Positions 1 to 12,628 of a stretch of 64,000 nucleotides of DNA are shown here, in pieces; position 1 is the stretch's first letter; each line of letters opens with the position of its first letter. This stretch comes from Chimonanthus salicifolius (lineage: Eukaryota > Streptophyta > Magnoliopsida > Laurales > Calycanthaceae), in contig CM023535.1 of the NCBI GenBank assembly GCA_013350335.1, forward strand, positions 24,211,746 to 24,275,745. The letters run 5' to 3'. The position numbers were made by a program, and so were the translations under genes. The notes below the pieces were generated by a model that saw only the letters and a list, made by a program, of their open reading frames with translations, searched no databases and was not told where the DNA came from.

Positions 1-310
1 GTTGATACACACGGATAGAGAGATACCAGAGATAGTTGTGTATAACCATGATGATGGTTCCCATGTGGTGTGACTTGATGTCAGGTATTGGTATCATGGT
101 AGATATGTTAGTAGTATGATGGACCTTTTGGTCTCATAGTTGACATATTGCCTTAATGATTGGGTCATGTTTTGATTTACATCCCACGTTTTAAGGAAAG
201 TTGGTATTGAGAGATACTCAACATCGTAGAAGTTTTTGAATAAAGGTTGTTAGTCACATAGAGACTTATGTGCAAGGGAGGATGTACTTAGTGGAAAAGT
301 TAAGAGTCTA
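1..310 (+). repeat. Fragment of family-X LTR
   Basis: No coding potential. The sequence resembles 33833-33857 joined to 37435-37560: it shares the 'taccag.gat' stretch, then 'tgtata', 'gatggttccc' and several TGGTAGA..TTGGT units. It is therefore a second copy of the X LTR segment that elsewhere is interrupted by solo LTR Tk-4. Homology to chromovirus pol begins abruptly at about 311, so gag and the protease active site of Tk-1 are replaced by this sequence. Inference: deletion or recombination junction at 310 +/- 5. Confidence 0.55.
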
Positions 311-3300
311 GTGAATACTAAACTAGCTGGACTCAGATTTGAGTTCAAGTATCTAGTACTCGACATGTCTGAGTATGATATAATATTCGGCATGGATTGG
401 TTGGCTAAGTTTCATGCCAACCTCGACTGTTATCGTCGAAGAGTGACATTTATGTCGCCCGAGGGCAAGCAATACGTAGTTCGTGCAGATAAACAAAGTG
501 GATTGCAGGAAGGGTTAAACCACGTGGTATTGAATAATATCACCATAAACAAAGCTCCAGTTACTGAACTTCCGGCAATTGTACAAGAATTTGCGGATGT
601 ATTTCCAAAGGAACTCCCTGGTTTACCACCTATGAGGGAGATTAACTTCGAGATCAAGTTGTACCCTGGCACAGTACCAGTGTCGTTACCACACTATCGG
701 ATGGCACCAGCAACAATGTCGGAGCTAAAGAAGCAGATTGACGAACTGCTTAGGCTGGGTTGCATCCGGAACAGTGCATCATCATGGGGAGCACCAGTGC
801 TATTTGTGAAGAAGAAGGATGGTTCATTACGAATGTGCGTGGACTACCGGAAGCTGAATCAACTAACAGTCCGGAACAAGTATCCTCTGCCCAGGATCAA
901 TGATTTATTCGATCAATTGAAGGGTTCTAGCCATTTTTCGAAGATAGATCTGATGTCTGGGTACCATCAAATACGGGTTAGGGAGGAAGATATAGAGAAG
1001 ACGGCCTTCCGGACACGGTATGGACTATACGAGTTTGTAGTCATGCCATTCGGACTCACTAATGCGCCGGCGGTGTTCAGGGATTTGATGAACAAAATCT
1101 TCCGTCCCTATCTAGATCAATTTGTAATTGTATTCATTGACGACATTCTGATATATTCCAAGAGTCAGAAGGAACATGGAGAGCATTTACGGATAGTTTT
1201 GAATATTTTGAGGCAGAATAAACTATATGCCAAGGCTAGTAAATGTGAATTCTGGCTATCCGAGGTCAATTTCTTGGGACATGTGATATCTGAGGGAGGT
1301 ATAGCCGTGGACCCGGCTAAGGTGGCAGCCGTAAAAGAATGGAAAGCACCCAATAATGTAACTGAAATTCGTAGCTTCTTGGGATTGGCTGGTTATTATA
1401 GAAGATTTATCATGGATTTTTCCAAAATTGCATCTCCATTGACTCAACTCACTCAGAAGGGAGTCAAGTACGAGTGGACAAATCTATGCAATCAAAGGTT
1501 TGAAGAGCTGAAGACAAGACTTACCACTGCCCCTATTTTAGTTTTGCCAGTAAGTGGCAAGTGTTACGAGGTATATTGCGATGCCTCGTGAGAGGGACTG
1601 GGTTGTACACTCAGTCAGAGTAATTGTGTGGTGGCGTATGGTTCAAGGCAGTTAAAAATACATGAACGCCTTTATCCCACACATGATTTGGAATTAGCTG
1701 CAGTGGTTTTCGCTCTCAAGAGTTGGAGACACTATCTCTATGGCGAGAGATTTGAGGTATTTTCTGATCACAAGAGCTTAAAATATCTTTTTGATCAGAA
1801 AGAACTCAACCTCAGGCAGCGAAGATGGATGGAGTATCTGGCGGATTATGAGTTTTTGCTTAGATATCATCCAGGCAAGGCAAACAAGGTAGCGGATGCC
1901 CTCAGCCGTATACCACATGCATCCGTGGCATGTTTGATCAGATCGGAATGGGAGATGTTGAATACCATCCGAGAGTTTAAACTCTACTATAACAACAGTG
2001 GGACCATATACAATCTGGTGATACAATCGAACATAGTCAACAAGATTGAACAAGAACAACGTATGGATCCGGAAGTGGAGGACATTTGGGCCAAGATGTC
2101 TACTAGCACCGTTGTACCGGAATGGGAATTACGACCCGGATAGGGTCTTGTATACCGGGGAAGAACATATGTGCCAAAGAGTTGCAGGAAAGAGCTACTG
2201 ATTGAGGCACATTAGTCCAAGCTCTCTATCCATCCGGGCAGCACCAAAATGTACCATGACTTAAAGAGGCATTATTGGTGGCATGGACTGAAAAGGGATG
2301 TGGCAGAATTCATGGCACATTGTCTAACTTGTCAGCAAGTCAAGACTGAACACCAAAAGCCACCAGGGTTACTCAAACCCTTAGCAGTGCTAGAATGGAA
2401 ATGGGAACACATTTCCATGGACTTTGTATCGGGGTTGCCGAGGTCTTCAAGGGGCAATGACGCCATATGGGTCGTAGTCGACCGACTGACCAAATCCGCA
2501 CATTTCATTCCTATCAAGATGACGGAAGCGTTTGAAACGTTGGGTCGGCGGTACATTAAAGAAATCATTCGACTACATGGCATTCCTCGAACAATAGTAT
2601 TGGACAGAGATGGCCGTTTTACCAGTAGGGTATGGCAAAGCATGCAGTCAGCCATGGGGACAAACTTATTGACTAGCACCGCTTTCCATCCACAGACTGA
2701 TGAACAGTCAGAAAGGACGATACAAACTTTGGAAGACATGCTGAGAGCATGTATGTTAGATTTCAAAGGAGGATGGGAGGACCATTTACCACTGGTGGAG
2801 TTCTCCTATAATAACAGCTATCAGGCAAGCCTTCAAATGACTCCTTATGAGGCTTTATATGGTAGACCGTGTAGGTCGCTGGTATGTTGGACAGAGGCTG
2901 GAGAGCCTGCATTGATCGAACCAGAACTAGTCGCGGAGACTACTGCGCAAATAAAGTTGATATGTCAACACTTACTGACTGCACAGAGTCGGCAGAAAAG
3001 TTATGCTGATAAAAGGAGACGGTTTCTGGAATTTGAAGTGGGAGACTTGGTATTCCTAAAGGTCTCGCCACGGAAGGGACATATGAGGTTCGGAAAGAAA
3101 GGAAAACTGTCACCAAGATTTGTAGGACCGTTTTCCATCATGAGAAGAGTGGGGGAGGTGGCTTATCAGATAGCACTCCCATCACAATTAGCAGCTCTAC
3201 AAGATGTGTTCCACGTGTCGATGCTAAGGAAATACAATCCGGATCCGTCCCATGTTTTAAATGTTCAAGATATTGAAGTACAAAGCGACGTGACGTACGT

Positions 3301-3457
3301 CGAGAAGCCGGTCAGGATAGTAGAGACCGAACAAAGGGTGTTGCGAAACAGAGCGATTCAGTTCGTAAAAGTGGTATGGGACCGTCATGGTGATGAAGAG
3401 GCCACGTGGGAACTTGAGTCGGAGATGAGAACAGCTTACCCCGAATTATTTGTGTAA
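311..3457 (+). pseudogene. Tk-1 Ty3/gypsy chromovirus pol, three in-frame stops
   Basis: Polyprotein of a Tekay/Del-like chromovirus, all in one frame. Order: protease C-terminus ([10 protein letters not shown]), reverse transcriptase ([23 protein letters not shown], catalytic FIDD), RNase H, integrase (zinc-binding CLTCQ, first Asp in ISMDFV, second in LDRDGRF, Glu in QSERT) and a C-terminal chromodomain ending EEATWELE. Compared with intact Tk-6, stops replace Gly at 1589-1591 (TGA), Gln at 2141-2143 (TAG) and Gln at about 2215 (TAG). No frameshift is needed, so decay is recent and by point mutation. The N-terminus (gag, protease DSG) is missing. The first codons GTG AAT are not a true start. 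TDG in the integrase is TDE here. Confidence 0.93.
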
Positions 3458-4749
3458 TTTAATTTGAGAACCCTACTTCACTCGATTTTCGGGACGAAAA
3501 TTTTAAAAAGAGGGTTATATTGTAACATCCCAATTTCTCAATGAAGTGGAAAATTACCAAAATGCCCCTGAGTTGTTAAATTAATTAGTTTGTGATGTTA
3601 AGTAAGGAAATAGTGGGGCCCATTGCTCAAATTAAAATCATATGAGCATATTATGAATGTTAAGTTTGATTGGTTGGGTAATTTTCATCATTTGGGTCAA
3701 AAATAGCTAAATGGGTCAAAGGGCCCAAATGGGACCCATCGGGTCAAAATGGATGATTTGACCGTTTTGTGAACTTAAATTAAATGGGGTTAGGCTAATT
3801 TGATTGGAAATCAAGTAGAGAAAAAATGGGTAGGCCTGATCCACATGCAAAAACCAATTACAAATGACCAAAATACCCATAATTGGGTCATGAAGTCAAA
3901 AATGGGTCAAGGAGCCAAAAGTGGACCCAACGGGTCGGATTGACTAGTTTGACCACGGATGACCGTGTGGGCCCTCAATTGAACTCAAGTATGAGATAAA
4001 TCAGCTTGAGTTGGTCTGATTTGGAGTGAGTCTAAATTAAGAAAAGAGTTGACTCAAAGATGGAGCATTAAATGTGATGAGTTGGGTTGGAATAAAAATA
4101 TCTTGAGTTGGGTGAGTCAAAATGGAAATCCAAGGGACTGTAAATCAGTGAGTTTAATGGTAATTTGAAGAGGTTGGCTGGTCTCAAACCAACCAAAACA
4201 AGTCCCACACGTTGGGGACTTGTTTTTGTGAGTTCAATGGTGTATGATTAATGGAAAAACATGGGTCTTGAGATGAGTTGCTTGGGGATCTGAATGGCTG
4301 CATGGGTAGCTGCCAAGGGGTGCCTTAGAGGGCACCCAATGCCCATCGTTTTGTGCATGAGTTGATGAGGAAGTGGAGGGGTGTTGATGGCTGAAATACA
4401 AAACCAATGAACACCATCATTTGGCCAATTTATCATTGCAAAGCCTAAGATTTTTCTCATCTCTCTCTTCCTCTCTCCTCTCTCCAATTCGTTGTTCTTC
4501 TTGGCTGGAACAGCAGAGGTTTTGGCATTAAATATTCAAGCACAAAACAACAAAAGAAAAGAAGAAATAAAAGGGAGAAAACAAGGATCAAAGACAAGGA
4601 GGAAGTTTGGAAAATTTGGTAAGTATCTTTATGATATTTTGGTTTAAAAACATAAAACAAGTAGGGTATGTATTGGGCCATGGTCATGGCCGAATACACC
4701 AATGTTTAACCTTGATTATGGAGGATTTAAAATGGTGAAAATAACCATT

Positions 4750-5890
4750 GGGTTCGGCCACCATGGAGGGCCGAACCCCATGTAAAAGATTGCATGGTTT
4801 TCATGTTTTGGAAACATGAAAACCATGGGTTTTATGGACTGATTTTTGGGTCATTTTGTGGCCGAAATAAGCAAGGTTTTAAAGTGTGATGATAAGGTTT
4901 AAAGGATGGAAATTGAAAACATGGAGTTCGGCCACTTTGGATGGCCGAACCCCATGGAAACAATTGGTTGATTTGGATGGTTTTTGGAATTTAAAACCAT
5001 ACAAGTATAGGACTGTTTTTAGATGTTTTATTGGACATAAAATGTATGTTTTAAAAAGGTTAAAACATGGACTTGAAGGTCATCAAGGACTGAAGTTTAT
5101 ATGGTCTAAATCAGTGGATTAAAGGAGTGAAAATGGACCATTGGGTTTGGCCACTTTGGGTGGCTGAACCCCATGGAAAAAGTTGATTAGTGTGTATGGT
5201 TTTAGAAATTTAAAACCATGCACGTTGGACTGTTTTTACATGTGTTATTAGATTTAAAATACATGTTTTAAAGAGGGTTTCTAAGAGGTATAAAGGCAGC
5301 AAAAAGGGTACTGATATTGCATGATTTAAATAACACCTAATGCATGTTTGAAGGATCAATTCATGGACATAGGGTTCGGCCAACTTGAATGGCCGAACCC
5401 CATGAAAGAGATTGATGATTGTTGTGAAATTAAAGAGTTAGAAACCATGCAATACCATGGGGTTTCTATAGGATTTTAAATAGAATTATGTTTGCTGTTT
5501 TTATGCCAAAGATACATGATAAATGATGAAAGATCATTAGAAGAATTGGATTCAAAGAACCATGAGGTTCGGCCATGTGAGTGGCCGAACCCCATGGGTT
5601 ACTTTATGGTTTTTATTTGGTTTATATACGGTTATGCTTACTGATTGAGTTGTATGATTTTGACTCAAGAATCATGTATGTAACTATGTACTTAATATCA
5701 GTAAATAACCAAGCATGTTGATGGACTTTATGCTAATTCATGGTGAATGGGTTAAATAGGCTAAACTTATGAGTAGTAGTTGGTAATGGTTCTATATTGA
5801 TTTAAAAGGTTTAAGATACCCTAATGGAGAACCATATGGTAATGGATAAAAGAACCATTGGGTTCGGCCAAATGTATTGCTGATCCCCAT
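4750..5890 (+). repeat. Hairpin array in Tk-1 LTR (6 copies)
   Basis: Near-palindromes with arms GGGTTCGGCC and GGCCGAACCCC at about 4750-4779, 4925-4953, 5145-5175, 5371-5400, 5565-5598 and 5857-5890, spaced about 175-290 bp. The third and sixth are degenerate (TTTGG, GGCTGA), consistent with CpG loss. The intervening DNA is not obviously repeated. Confidence 0.85.
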
Positions 5891-6310
5891 GGTGTAAGTT
5901 TGGTGGATTAAAGATTGGATGACTAAGTAGATTGGTTGGAACCAATGGCAAAAATTGTAAATATGGGCAATAATGGAAGGACTTGAAAGAAGGACCAAAT
6001 CAAGATGTTTTGGGTCTTATATGTGAATGGACATTTAAGTGACAATATGATTTACTGATAATCGTATCACAAGGTGACGAGAGTTGAACGACGAACGAGT
6101 CGTGACCGGATAAAGCCTAAGAAAGAACGGACGCTGAAGTGATTCTTCAGTAGGTTTCCTACCTACTTGTAACCACGGTTTTTACCCAGTTTTTCTTATG
6201 ATACTCTTGTTTTAATGTATGTGTTTCAAATGATATATTATGCATTGACAAATGGCATATAGGCATTGACATCTCATGCATAGTTATGGGATAATGAATG
6301 AAGTTTTACA

Positions 6311-6575
6311 GTGATGGCTACGAATGTACATGATGGGGGTTGCTCATTGCATGTACATATTTTATAGAAGAGATGAAAGTGTGTTGTAATTTACCTTGTC
6401 AGTGCAAGGCACATCAAGTGATGGCTACGAATGTACATGATGGGGGTTGCTCATTGCATGTACATAGAAGAGATGAAAGTGTGTTGTAATTTACCTTGTC
6501 GGTGCAAGGCACGTCAAGTGATGGCTATGAAAGTACATAATGGGGGATGCCCATTGCATGTGCATATTTCATAGC
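6311..6575 (+). repeat. Tandem repeat in Tk-1 LTR
   Basis: Three units starting GTGATGGCTA at 6311, 6418 and 6518 (periods 107 and 100), the last one partial. Each holds a short inverted repeat around ATGTACAT. It occupies the position of the ~78-bp block of the other Tk LTRs but has a different sequence. Confidence 0.85.
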
Positions 6576-7155
6576 ATTGTTTTAACTGTTTTTAATGATC
6601 ATGTATTATGATATATATGCATGTTTTATATGCTGACATGTGGTAGCCCTGATTCGGGAACCTACTGGGCGCGTTGATCTAACGCCCTAATTCTATCCTC
6701 AGAGGAGATTGCAGGTACAAGCAAAGGGAAAGGAAAGATCGTTGACCGGGAGGGGAGCCAAGCCTAAGTGCTTGAATGAAGGACTGAACTACTTTATATT
6801 ACTGTCTTTTGAATACTTTTGTGGGACATGTAATAATTCACTACTTGCTATGGTTTGATTAGGTTGATAACGTTTGGATGGTTGATCTATGTTAAATAAT
6901 GTTTAAGACTGTTACTTGCTATCTGGTCTTTCTATTCCGCAATTAATCTAGGTTATTCCGCATGTTGATGTTAGTTCCATGTGTGATTCGTAATCATGGT
7001 CTAGTCCATGTACACATGGGTGGCCAGTTAAGGTTCAGCCTTGGGTAGTCTGAACTTAACTCGCGTCGTGACGCCGCCCGCTCTCTTTCGATGTTTTATT
7101 ATAATTTTAAAAAAAAAATTAGACTCTGAAATTCTCGGAAAAGGCGGGGCGTTAC

Positions 7156-8450
7156 AGTGTGTGTATGCTGGGCAACCGAATATTGTTAAAGATGAATAAT
7201 TCACATCTTTACATGTCCATACCTCTTCTGCAACCTTTAAGTTGATTGCTGTATTTGGTGACATGTTGACCACATAACATGCATGGTTGATTGTTTCTGC
7301 CCAAGAACCTTTGGACAAGCCTGCATGCAATCTGATGCTCCTCATTCTCTCCAGAAGACTCATGTTCATCCTTTCTGCAACTCCATTTTGCTGATGAGTC
7401 TTGGGAACTGTGAAATGCATTGTGATCCTTTCATCTTTGTAACATTTTAGAAATCTACTGTGTTTGTATTGACCACCATTGTTTGTTATCAAATACTTGA
7501 TTATTCTACCTGTTTGATTTTCTACTTTTGCCTTTCACTCTTTGAACTTAGTGAAGACTTTTGGTTTTTCCTTCATGAAGTAGATCCAAAGCTTTCTTGA
7601 AAAATCATCTATGAATGTCACAAAGAAGGAAGCTCCACCTTTTGACTTAATCGGGGTTGATTCCTACAAGTTTGAGTGAATATAGTCCAGAATACCACTA
7701 CTTCTACAATCCTTCCCTACAATTTTAAAAGCCACATTCCTTGTTTGCCAAGCACACAAAATTTGCAGAATTCTAACATGAATTACTTTACCCCCTTTAG
7801 CAACTGTCGTTTATGGAGTTCTCTCATGTCTTTCTCACTCATATGCCTTAGCCACATATGCCACAATTGAGACTCAATTGCACTGCTATTTTTTTTTTTT
7901 TTTCTATGGAGACTGCTGCTCCACTTGAAACTATATTCACTTTCAGTTTGTACAGGTTGTTGCCCAATCTAGTGTCTTTCATTAACACCATTGTTCCCTT
8001 AAACAATTCGAGTGTATCTTCCTTTCCTGAGAATGTGCACCTTTTGATTCCAGTTTGCCTGAGGATATCAAATTTTTCTTGAGTACTGGCACATGTTTCA
8101 CATCTCCCAAAGTTTTCACAACTCCATCAAACATTTTAATTTTTATGGTGCTTATTTCAATCGCCTTACAGGGTGCATCATTTCCAATTAGAACACTAAC
8201 ACCATTATATGACTCATGTATAAAAAAAGTCACGGTTAAGGCACATATGATACGAACAATCGGAATCTAAGATCCAAGCATCGAATAGAAGTGTAATTGA
8301 GAGAAAGCTAGGACTTCCATCTCACGTTTTGAAGCAACACTAGCTGTGTCATCCTCTTTAGTCTTCTTCCCATAGTGTTATTCGCCCTATATTCCCCCAA
8401 TCTCTTTTCCAGTGTCCCTTTTTACCATAGTATAAACATTTTAAGTCATT
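7156..8450 (-). pseudogene. Co-1: Ty1/copia gag-protease-integrase remnant
   Basis: Read on the reverse strand from about 8441. First a gag zinc knuckle CLYYGKKGHWKRDW, with two of three Cys lost. Then a protease site WILDSDCSYHMC near 8270 (DSG changed to DSD), and the conserved copia stretch LTDVRHVP-like plus KKNLIS (8233-7982). Then a GAG-pre-integrase segment (LWHMRLRHM, FCKFCVLGKQ; about 7860-7700), followed by the integrase core: FVTFIDDFSRKLWIYF (first Asp), TNNGGQY (second Asp now Asn) and QQNGVAERMN (Glu kept). Several stops and frame changes. The rest of pol is cut off at 7155 by Tk-1 and should continue to the left of Tk-1, outside the window. Confidence 0.88.
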
Positions 8451-9639
8451 TTGGTTCCTTGACTCTGACCTGGTGTGCCTGGATATTAATTTAGAATTGC
8501 TAAATTACCGAGATATTGGTTCATTATGGCACATGTTATCATATTTTGGATCTCCATATTTTATTTGGTCATGGTATTCATGCATGGCTTATTATTATTT
8601 GTGATCATGCATGAGCATCCATAGTTTGGGTGGGTGCTAGAGATTTTGGGATGTGAACCCTTATATTTTGTGTTGGTGACTTTTGAGTCAGAGACCAACA
8701 TAGGACTAGTTGGGTCAGATTGTTCCTTGGATTACTGGGACCGGTTTGGTCATGTCGTTGGATGTTCGGTTGATGACCAGAGGGGATGAACCTCTACGAC
8801 CATCAACTTAAGCTGTTGGCCGATGAGGGTTGCGTTACGGGACATGCCTATGCTGGTGACTGAGAGGTAATCATGTCGTTTGACAAGCTGTTATTGGATA
8901 GTACGTTGTAGCGAGCAGCTTAGCTTGTGGTTGACGAGCTAGGTCTACAAACCATGTTTTTATGCGCGCTGGAGTTTGGATGATGGCATGGGATTGGGAT
9001 TCATGCACCATCTTGACATTATTTATATTAAATGTATTATTTGCATATATTTTATGAACCTTGATCTATGAGGAATTCATGTACAACTACATTGCATGCT
9101 TTTGTTTGTTTCTCTCACTGGGCATGGAGTTCATTCCCCTACATTTCAGGAGTTTCGTTGGATTTAGATCAGGGAGCAGTGCAGAGATAAGACTAGATCT
9201 TGGAGTCGTTAGAAGTAAGTCTTAGACTATTTATTTTTAGAACAAAAATTAACAGTTTAGTTTATTTTGGTTTGTTTTGAGGCATCTTTAAGTGTCATTT
9301 GAGGATGGTAATAACTTAGATGGTTTACGACTAAGATATTATTATTATTATTTGCCGCCGGTGTGAGACAGATAGATTTAGTTATAATTCTCATTAGTTA
9401 TTTATTTTGTTGTGGTTTGGCTTGATAATTCATACATGTTAATGGGCAAATTTAATGTGGGATGTTATGTGTTCGACCATGGTTAAATTGAGATTATTTC
9501 GCAACTTTGAATTTATTGTGAGCCATGTGAGTGTTCTCATATTTATGATTATTAAGAAAAAGATAATTAGAAGCCATGTTGGACGTCCCACATTATTTGG
9601 TCTTTTATCAGTGTGAGGACTCGTTTATTGAGGTTAAAC
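8451..9639 (+). repeat. LTR-like sequence of an unassigned gypsy element
   Basis: No credible ORF. 'CTCACTGGGCATG' near 9117 and the acceptor-like ACATTTCAG|G near 9150 match the layout near the end of LTR C (28272-28309), so I read it as the 3' half of a forward-strand LTR. I could not define TG/CA ends. It joins the broken ends of Co-1 and Gy-B. Confidence 0.35.
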
Positions 9640-11990
9640 AGGCAGAGCTTACACCTTGGGTGATCTCAGAAGTCCAGTCACAAAATCTATGGTGATGTGC
9701 TCCCACTTCCACTCAGATATCGGAAGCGATTGCTCTACATCAGCTGGTCTCCTGTGCTTGAACTTGACATGCTGACATGTCAAACATCAGGCCACAAACT
9801 TAGCTACTGCCCTCTTCATGTCAACCCAATAATACTAACGACTCAGATCATTGTACATCTTAGCACATCCAGGGTGTACTACAAATCTCGAATGATGGAA
9901 GTATAGTAAAATGACCTCAGGACACTGCTCGGGCACATACAATCAGTCGTCGAATGTCACTACACCATCTGCTATAACTACACAACCATTTGGCCCGTCC
10001 TCTTCAGCTACCTGATCTCGATACCGTGCCGAATCTGTATAGTCTGTTGTGCCCTCAGCACCAAATCATGCAACTTCGGTCACACTTCCATGTTGTGCAA
10101 CGCTACCACTCTGGCCTCACCTATCAAGCTTTCCAAAACTCCTCGGGATCTCCTGCTCAAGGAGGAACGCAACCACGTTTGCCTTGGCGGGATGATAAGA
10201 GACTACGAAGTCATAGTCCCCGATGTACTCCATCCACTGAAGTTGCCTCATGTTCAGTTCTTTCTGTGTGAAAAAAATACTTGAGGCTTTGGTGGTCCGA
10301 GAGTACCTTGAACTTCTCCCCATAAAGATAGTGCCACCAAATCTTAAGTGCGAAGGCCACTGCCGCCAACTCCGAGTCATGGGTGGGATAGTTCTGTTCA
10401 TGAGTCTTATGTTGTCAAGAACCATACGCCACCACATGACCATTCTGCATCAAGACGCAACCGAATCCATCTCCGGAAGCATCACAATAGACTGCATAAC
10501 CTTGTCCTTCTCTGGTACAACTAACACTGGGGTGGTTGTTAGTTTCTTCTTCAGTTCGAAGAAGGTCAACTCACAATCCTCGGTCCAAATGTAGGGCTCA
10601 TCCTTACGAGTTAGTCTCGCCATAGGGGTAGCTATCATGGAAAAATCCTTTATCAAACGCCGGTAGTAGTCTGCTAGATCCAAGAAACTACAGATCTCGG
10701 TCACACTACACGGTCTCGTCCAACTCATCACGGCCTCCACCTTGCTAGGTCAACAACCACCCCCTCCGCTGTCACCACATTCCTAAAAACTGAACCTTTA
10801 AAAACCAAAACTCATACTTGTTGTACTTCGTAAACAACTTGTGATCCCTCAAAGTGTGTAGTAGAGTCCTCAAGTGTTGCTCATGATCCTCCTCTGGCGC
10901 CAAATAGACAAGGATGTCATCTATAAGTTCATCTACGAACCAATCCAGATAAGGTCTGAAGATCCAATTCATGAGATCCATAAAGGTAGCCACGACATTG
11001 GTCATCCCAAAAGGCATCACCACAAACTCATAGTGTACAAACCTAAGTCACAATCCTACACCCTCACCTGGTGATAACCTGAACGAAGATCAATCTTTGA
11101 GAAACACCTGGATCCTTTTAGCTGATCAAACAGGTCGTCCAATCTTAGGCAGTGGATACTTGTTATTTACAGTCCCTTATTCAGTTGCTAGTAATCTATG
11201 CACAACCTCATAGTCCCGTCCTTCTTCTTAGCAAACAAAGCTAGGGCACCCCAAGGGGATGTACAAAGATAGATAAAACCAAGGGACTACAGCACTGTAA
11301 GTTGCTTCCCCAATTCCAACATCTCAGCTAGCGCCCTCCGATAGGGTGTGATAGAGATGGGGAGGTATCGGGGAGCAAGTCTATAACGAACTCCACCTCC
11401 CAACATGACTGCAGGTCAGCGAGCCTCTATAGAAAGACATCTTGGAACTCACACACCATGCGAGGCATCTCAGCACCGACCAGCCTCGAACCCTCGTAGC
11501 TCAAACTTGCCACAAATCAGCCAACTCATCTGCACTCGGACAAACGGCGGTACTCAACCGTTCAACAAAAGTCCAGTATGAAACAGTGCTACTTGAAACC
11601 CTCATGCGGTAACAGTCAATGACGATCCGGTGGGAGTACAACCAGTCCATCCCAAGGATAACATCAAACTCTGACATATCCAAGATATGCATATCAAACG
11701 TAAGGTGTAAGCGACCAATAGATAAAACACAACCTTGACAAATCTGATCCACAACTACCTCTACCAAAGGGAATTTGATCAAAGGTACCTCAGTCCTCTC
11801 TACTCTCAAACTAGAACTAAGGGCAAAATCCAATGCAACATAAGAGTGCGAGGCACCATAATCAAACAAAACACGAGCTAAAGAACCATGAAGAACCAAC
11901 ATACTTTGCAAAATTGCTAGCGACACAAACTCCTTCAGCTATTGCATGAGGGCATACATCCTACCAGGAGTTGACTCGTTGGACATGCCT
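9640..11990 (-). pseudogene. Gy-B: Ty3/gypsy protease-RT-RNase H-integrase remnant
   Basis: Reverse-strand pol in pieces. Protease 11926-11501: the active site reads FDYGASHS (DSG changed to DYG), then DVILGMDWL. RT about 11350-10772: [12 protein letters not shown], catalytic LIDD, CKYEFW-like. RT connection and RNase H start 10740-10450 (SFLDLADYYRR, TTTPVLVVPE). RNase H about 10420-10117 ([22 protein letters not shown]) in shifted frames. Integrase zinc region about 9870-9740 (HPGCAKMYNDL with a zinc His now Asn, two stops, CLTCQHVK), ending in WKWEHITIDFVTGL near 9650. A different family from Tk. Truncated at about 9640. The 5' side continues across solo LTR Tk-2 into 15440-16334. Confidence 0.85.
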
Positions 11991-12410
11991 TGTAATACCC
12001 CGGATTTTCAATTTGTTATTTTATATAAAAATTATCCATTTTTAATTGTGAATTTTAGATTGGATCTTATATGGATAAGGAATTGGGCCATGACCCAATT
12101 AGGACCCAATTAAATTGTGGTATTGGTTTTTATCAAAAATTAAATAAGAGAGTACAAGGCCGTGTATGGAGATAATAATATCCATATTATGCGCATGGGA
12201 TATTTTAAAAGGGAATGTATATTGTCTTCAATTAAATTAAAAGATTACTTAGATTATGATTAATGTTATGCGCATAGTACTTGCTAATTAGAATTAAAGG
12301 AAGGTCTTAAATTAAGCAAGGGAGGTCAGCATTGCCATCTAAGGCAAGGGATGGGAGCACGGCACTCACATCACCATCTTAGAACCTTCTAAGATTAGAC
12401 ATTGGAAAAT

Positions 12411-12417
12411 TATAAAG
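12411..12417 (+). promoter_or_regulatory. TATA-like box of LTR Tk-2
   Basis: TATAAAG lies about 185 bp upstream of the donor-like GT at 12596, leaving a purine-rich leader of about 150 nt if transcription starts about 30 bp downstream. Position and sequence only. Confidence 0.45.
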
Positions 12418-12628
12418 AGGAGAGGTAGCAAGGGGCGCATGGTTTATAGCGCCCCTTAGCCGAATTTTATCTCTCTTCTCTCAAGGCTCATATACGGCAA
12501 TACACAAAGAGAAGGCAGCAACAAGAAGGTGTTCTTGGTTGGAGGAAAATTAAGAAGAAAGAAGAAAGATTGGAAGAGCAAAAAGGTTAGTATCTTGAAT
12601 AATTTTATTTATGAAACAAAAGAACCAT

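Larger units (their letters stand above)
4619..6702 (+). other. Candidate LTR intron, Tk-1
   Basis: Donor-like TTG|GTAAGTATC at 4619. Branch-point-like CTAAC at 6679-6683, pyrimidine-rich stretch, and TCCTCAG ending at 6702; a second CAG ends at 6714. All six hairpins and the tandem block of this LTR lie between. The same order occurs at matching places in five other LTRs. Splicing is inferred only. Confidence 0.5.
3521..7155 (+). mobile_element. Tk-1 3' LTR (3,635 bp)
   Basis: Starts TGTAACATCC just after the polypurine-like AAAAAGAGGG (3505-3514) and ends GGGGCGTTACA, giving TG...CA with inverted ends TGTAAC/GTTACA. It lies 60 bp beyond the pol stop, as expected for a 3' LTR. To the right is copia remnant Co-1, the presumed insertion target. 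The 5' LTR is outside the window, so the duplication (GTGTG on this side) cannot be checked. Its start (TGTAACATCCC) and tandem block differ from Tk-2 to Tk-5, suggesting a subfamily. Confidence 0.9.
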
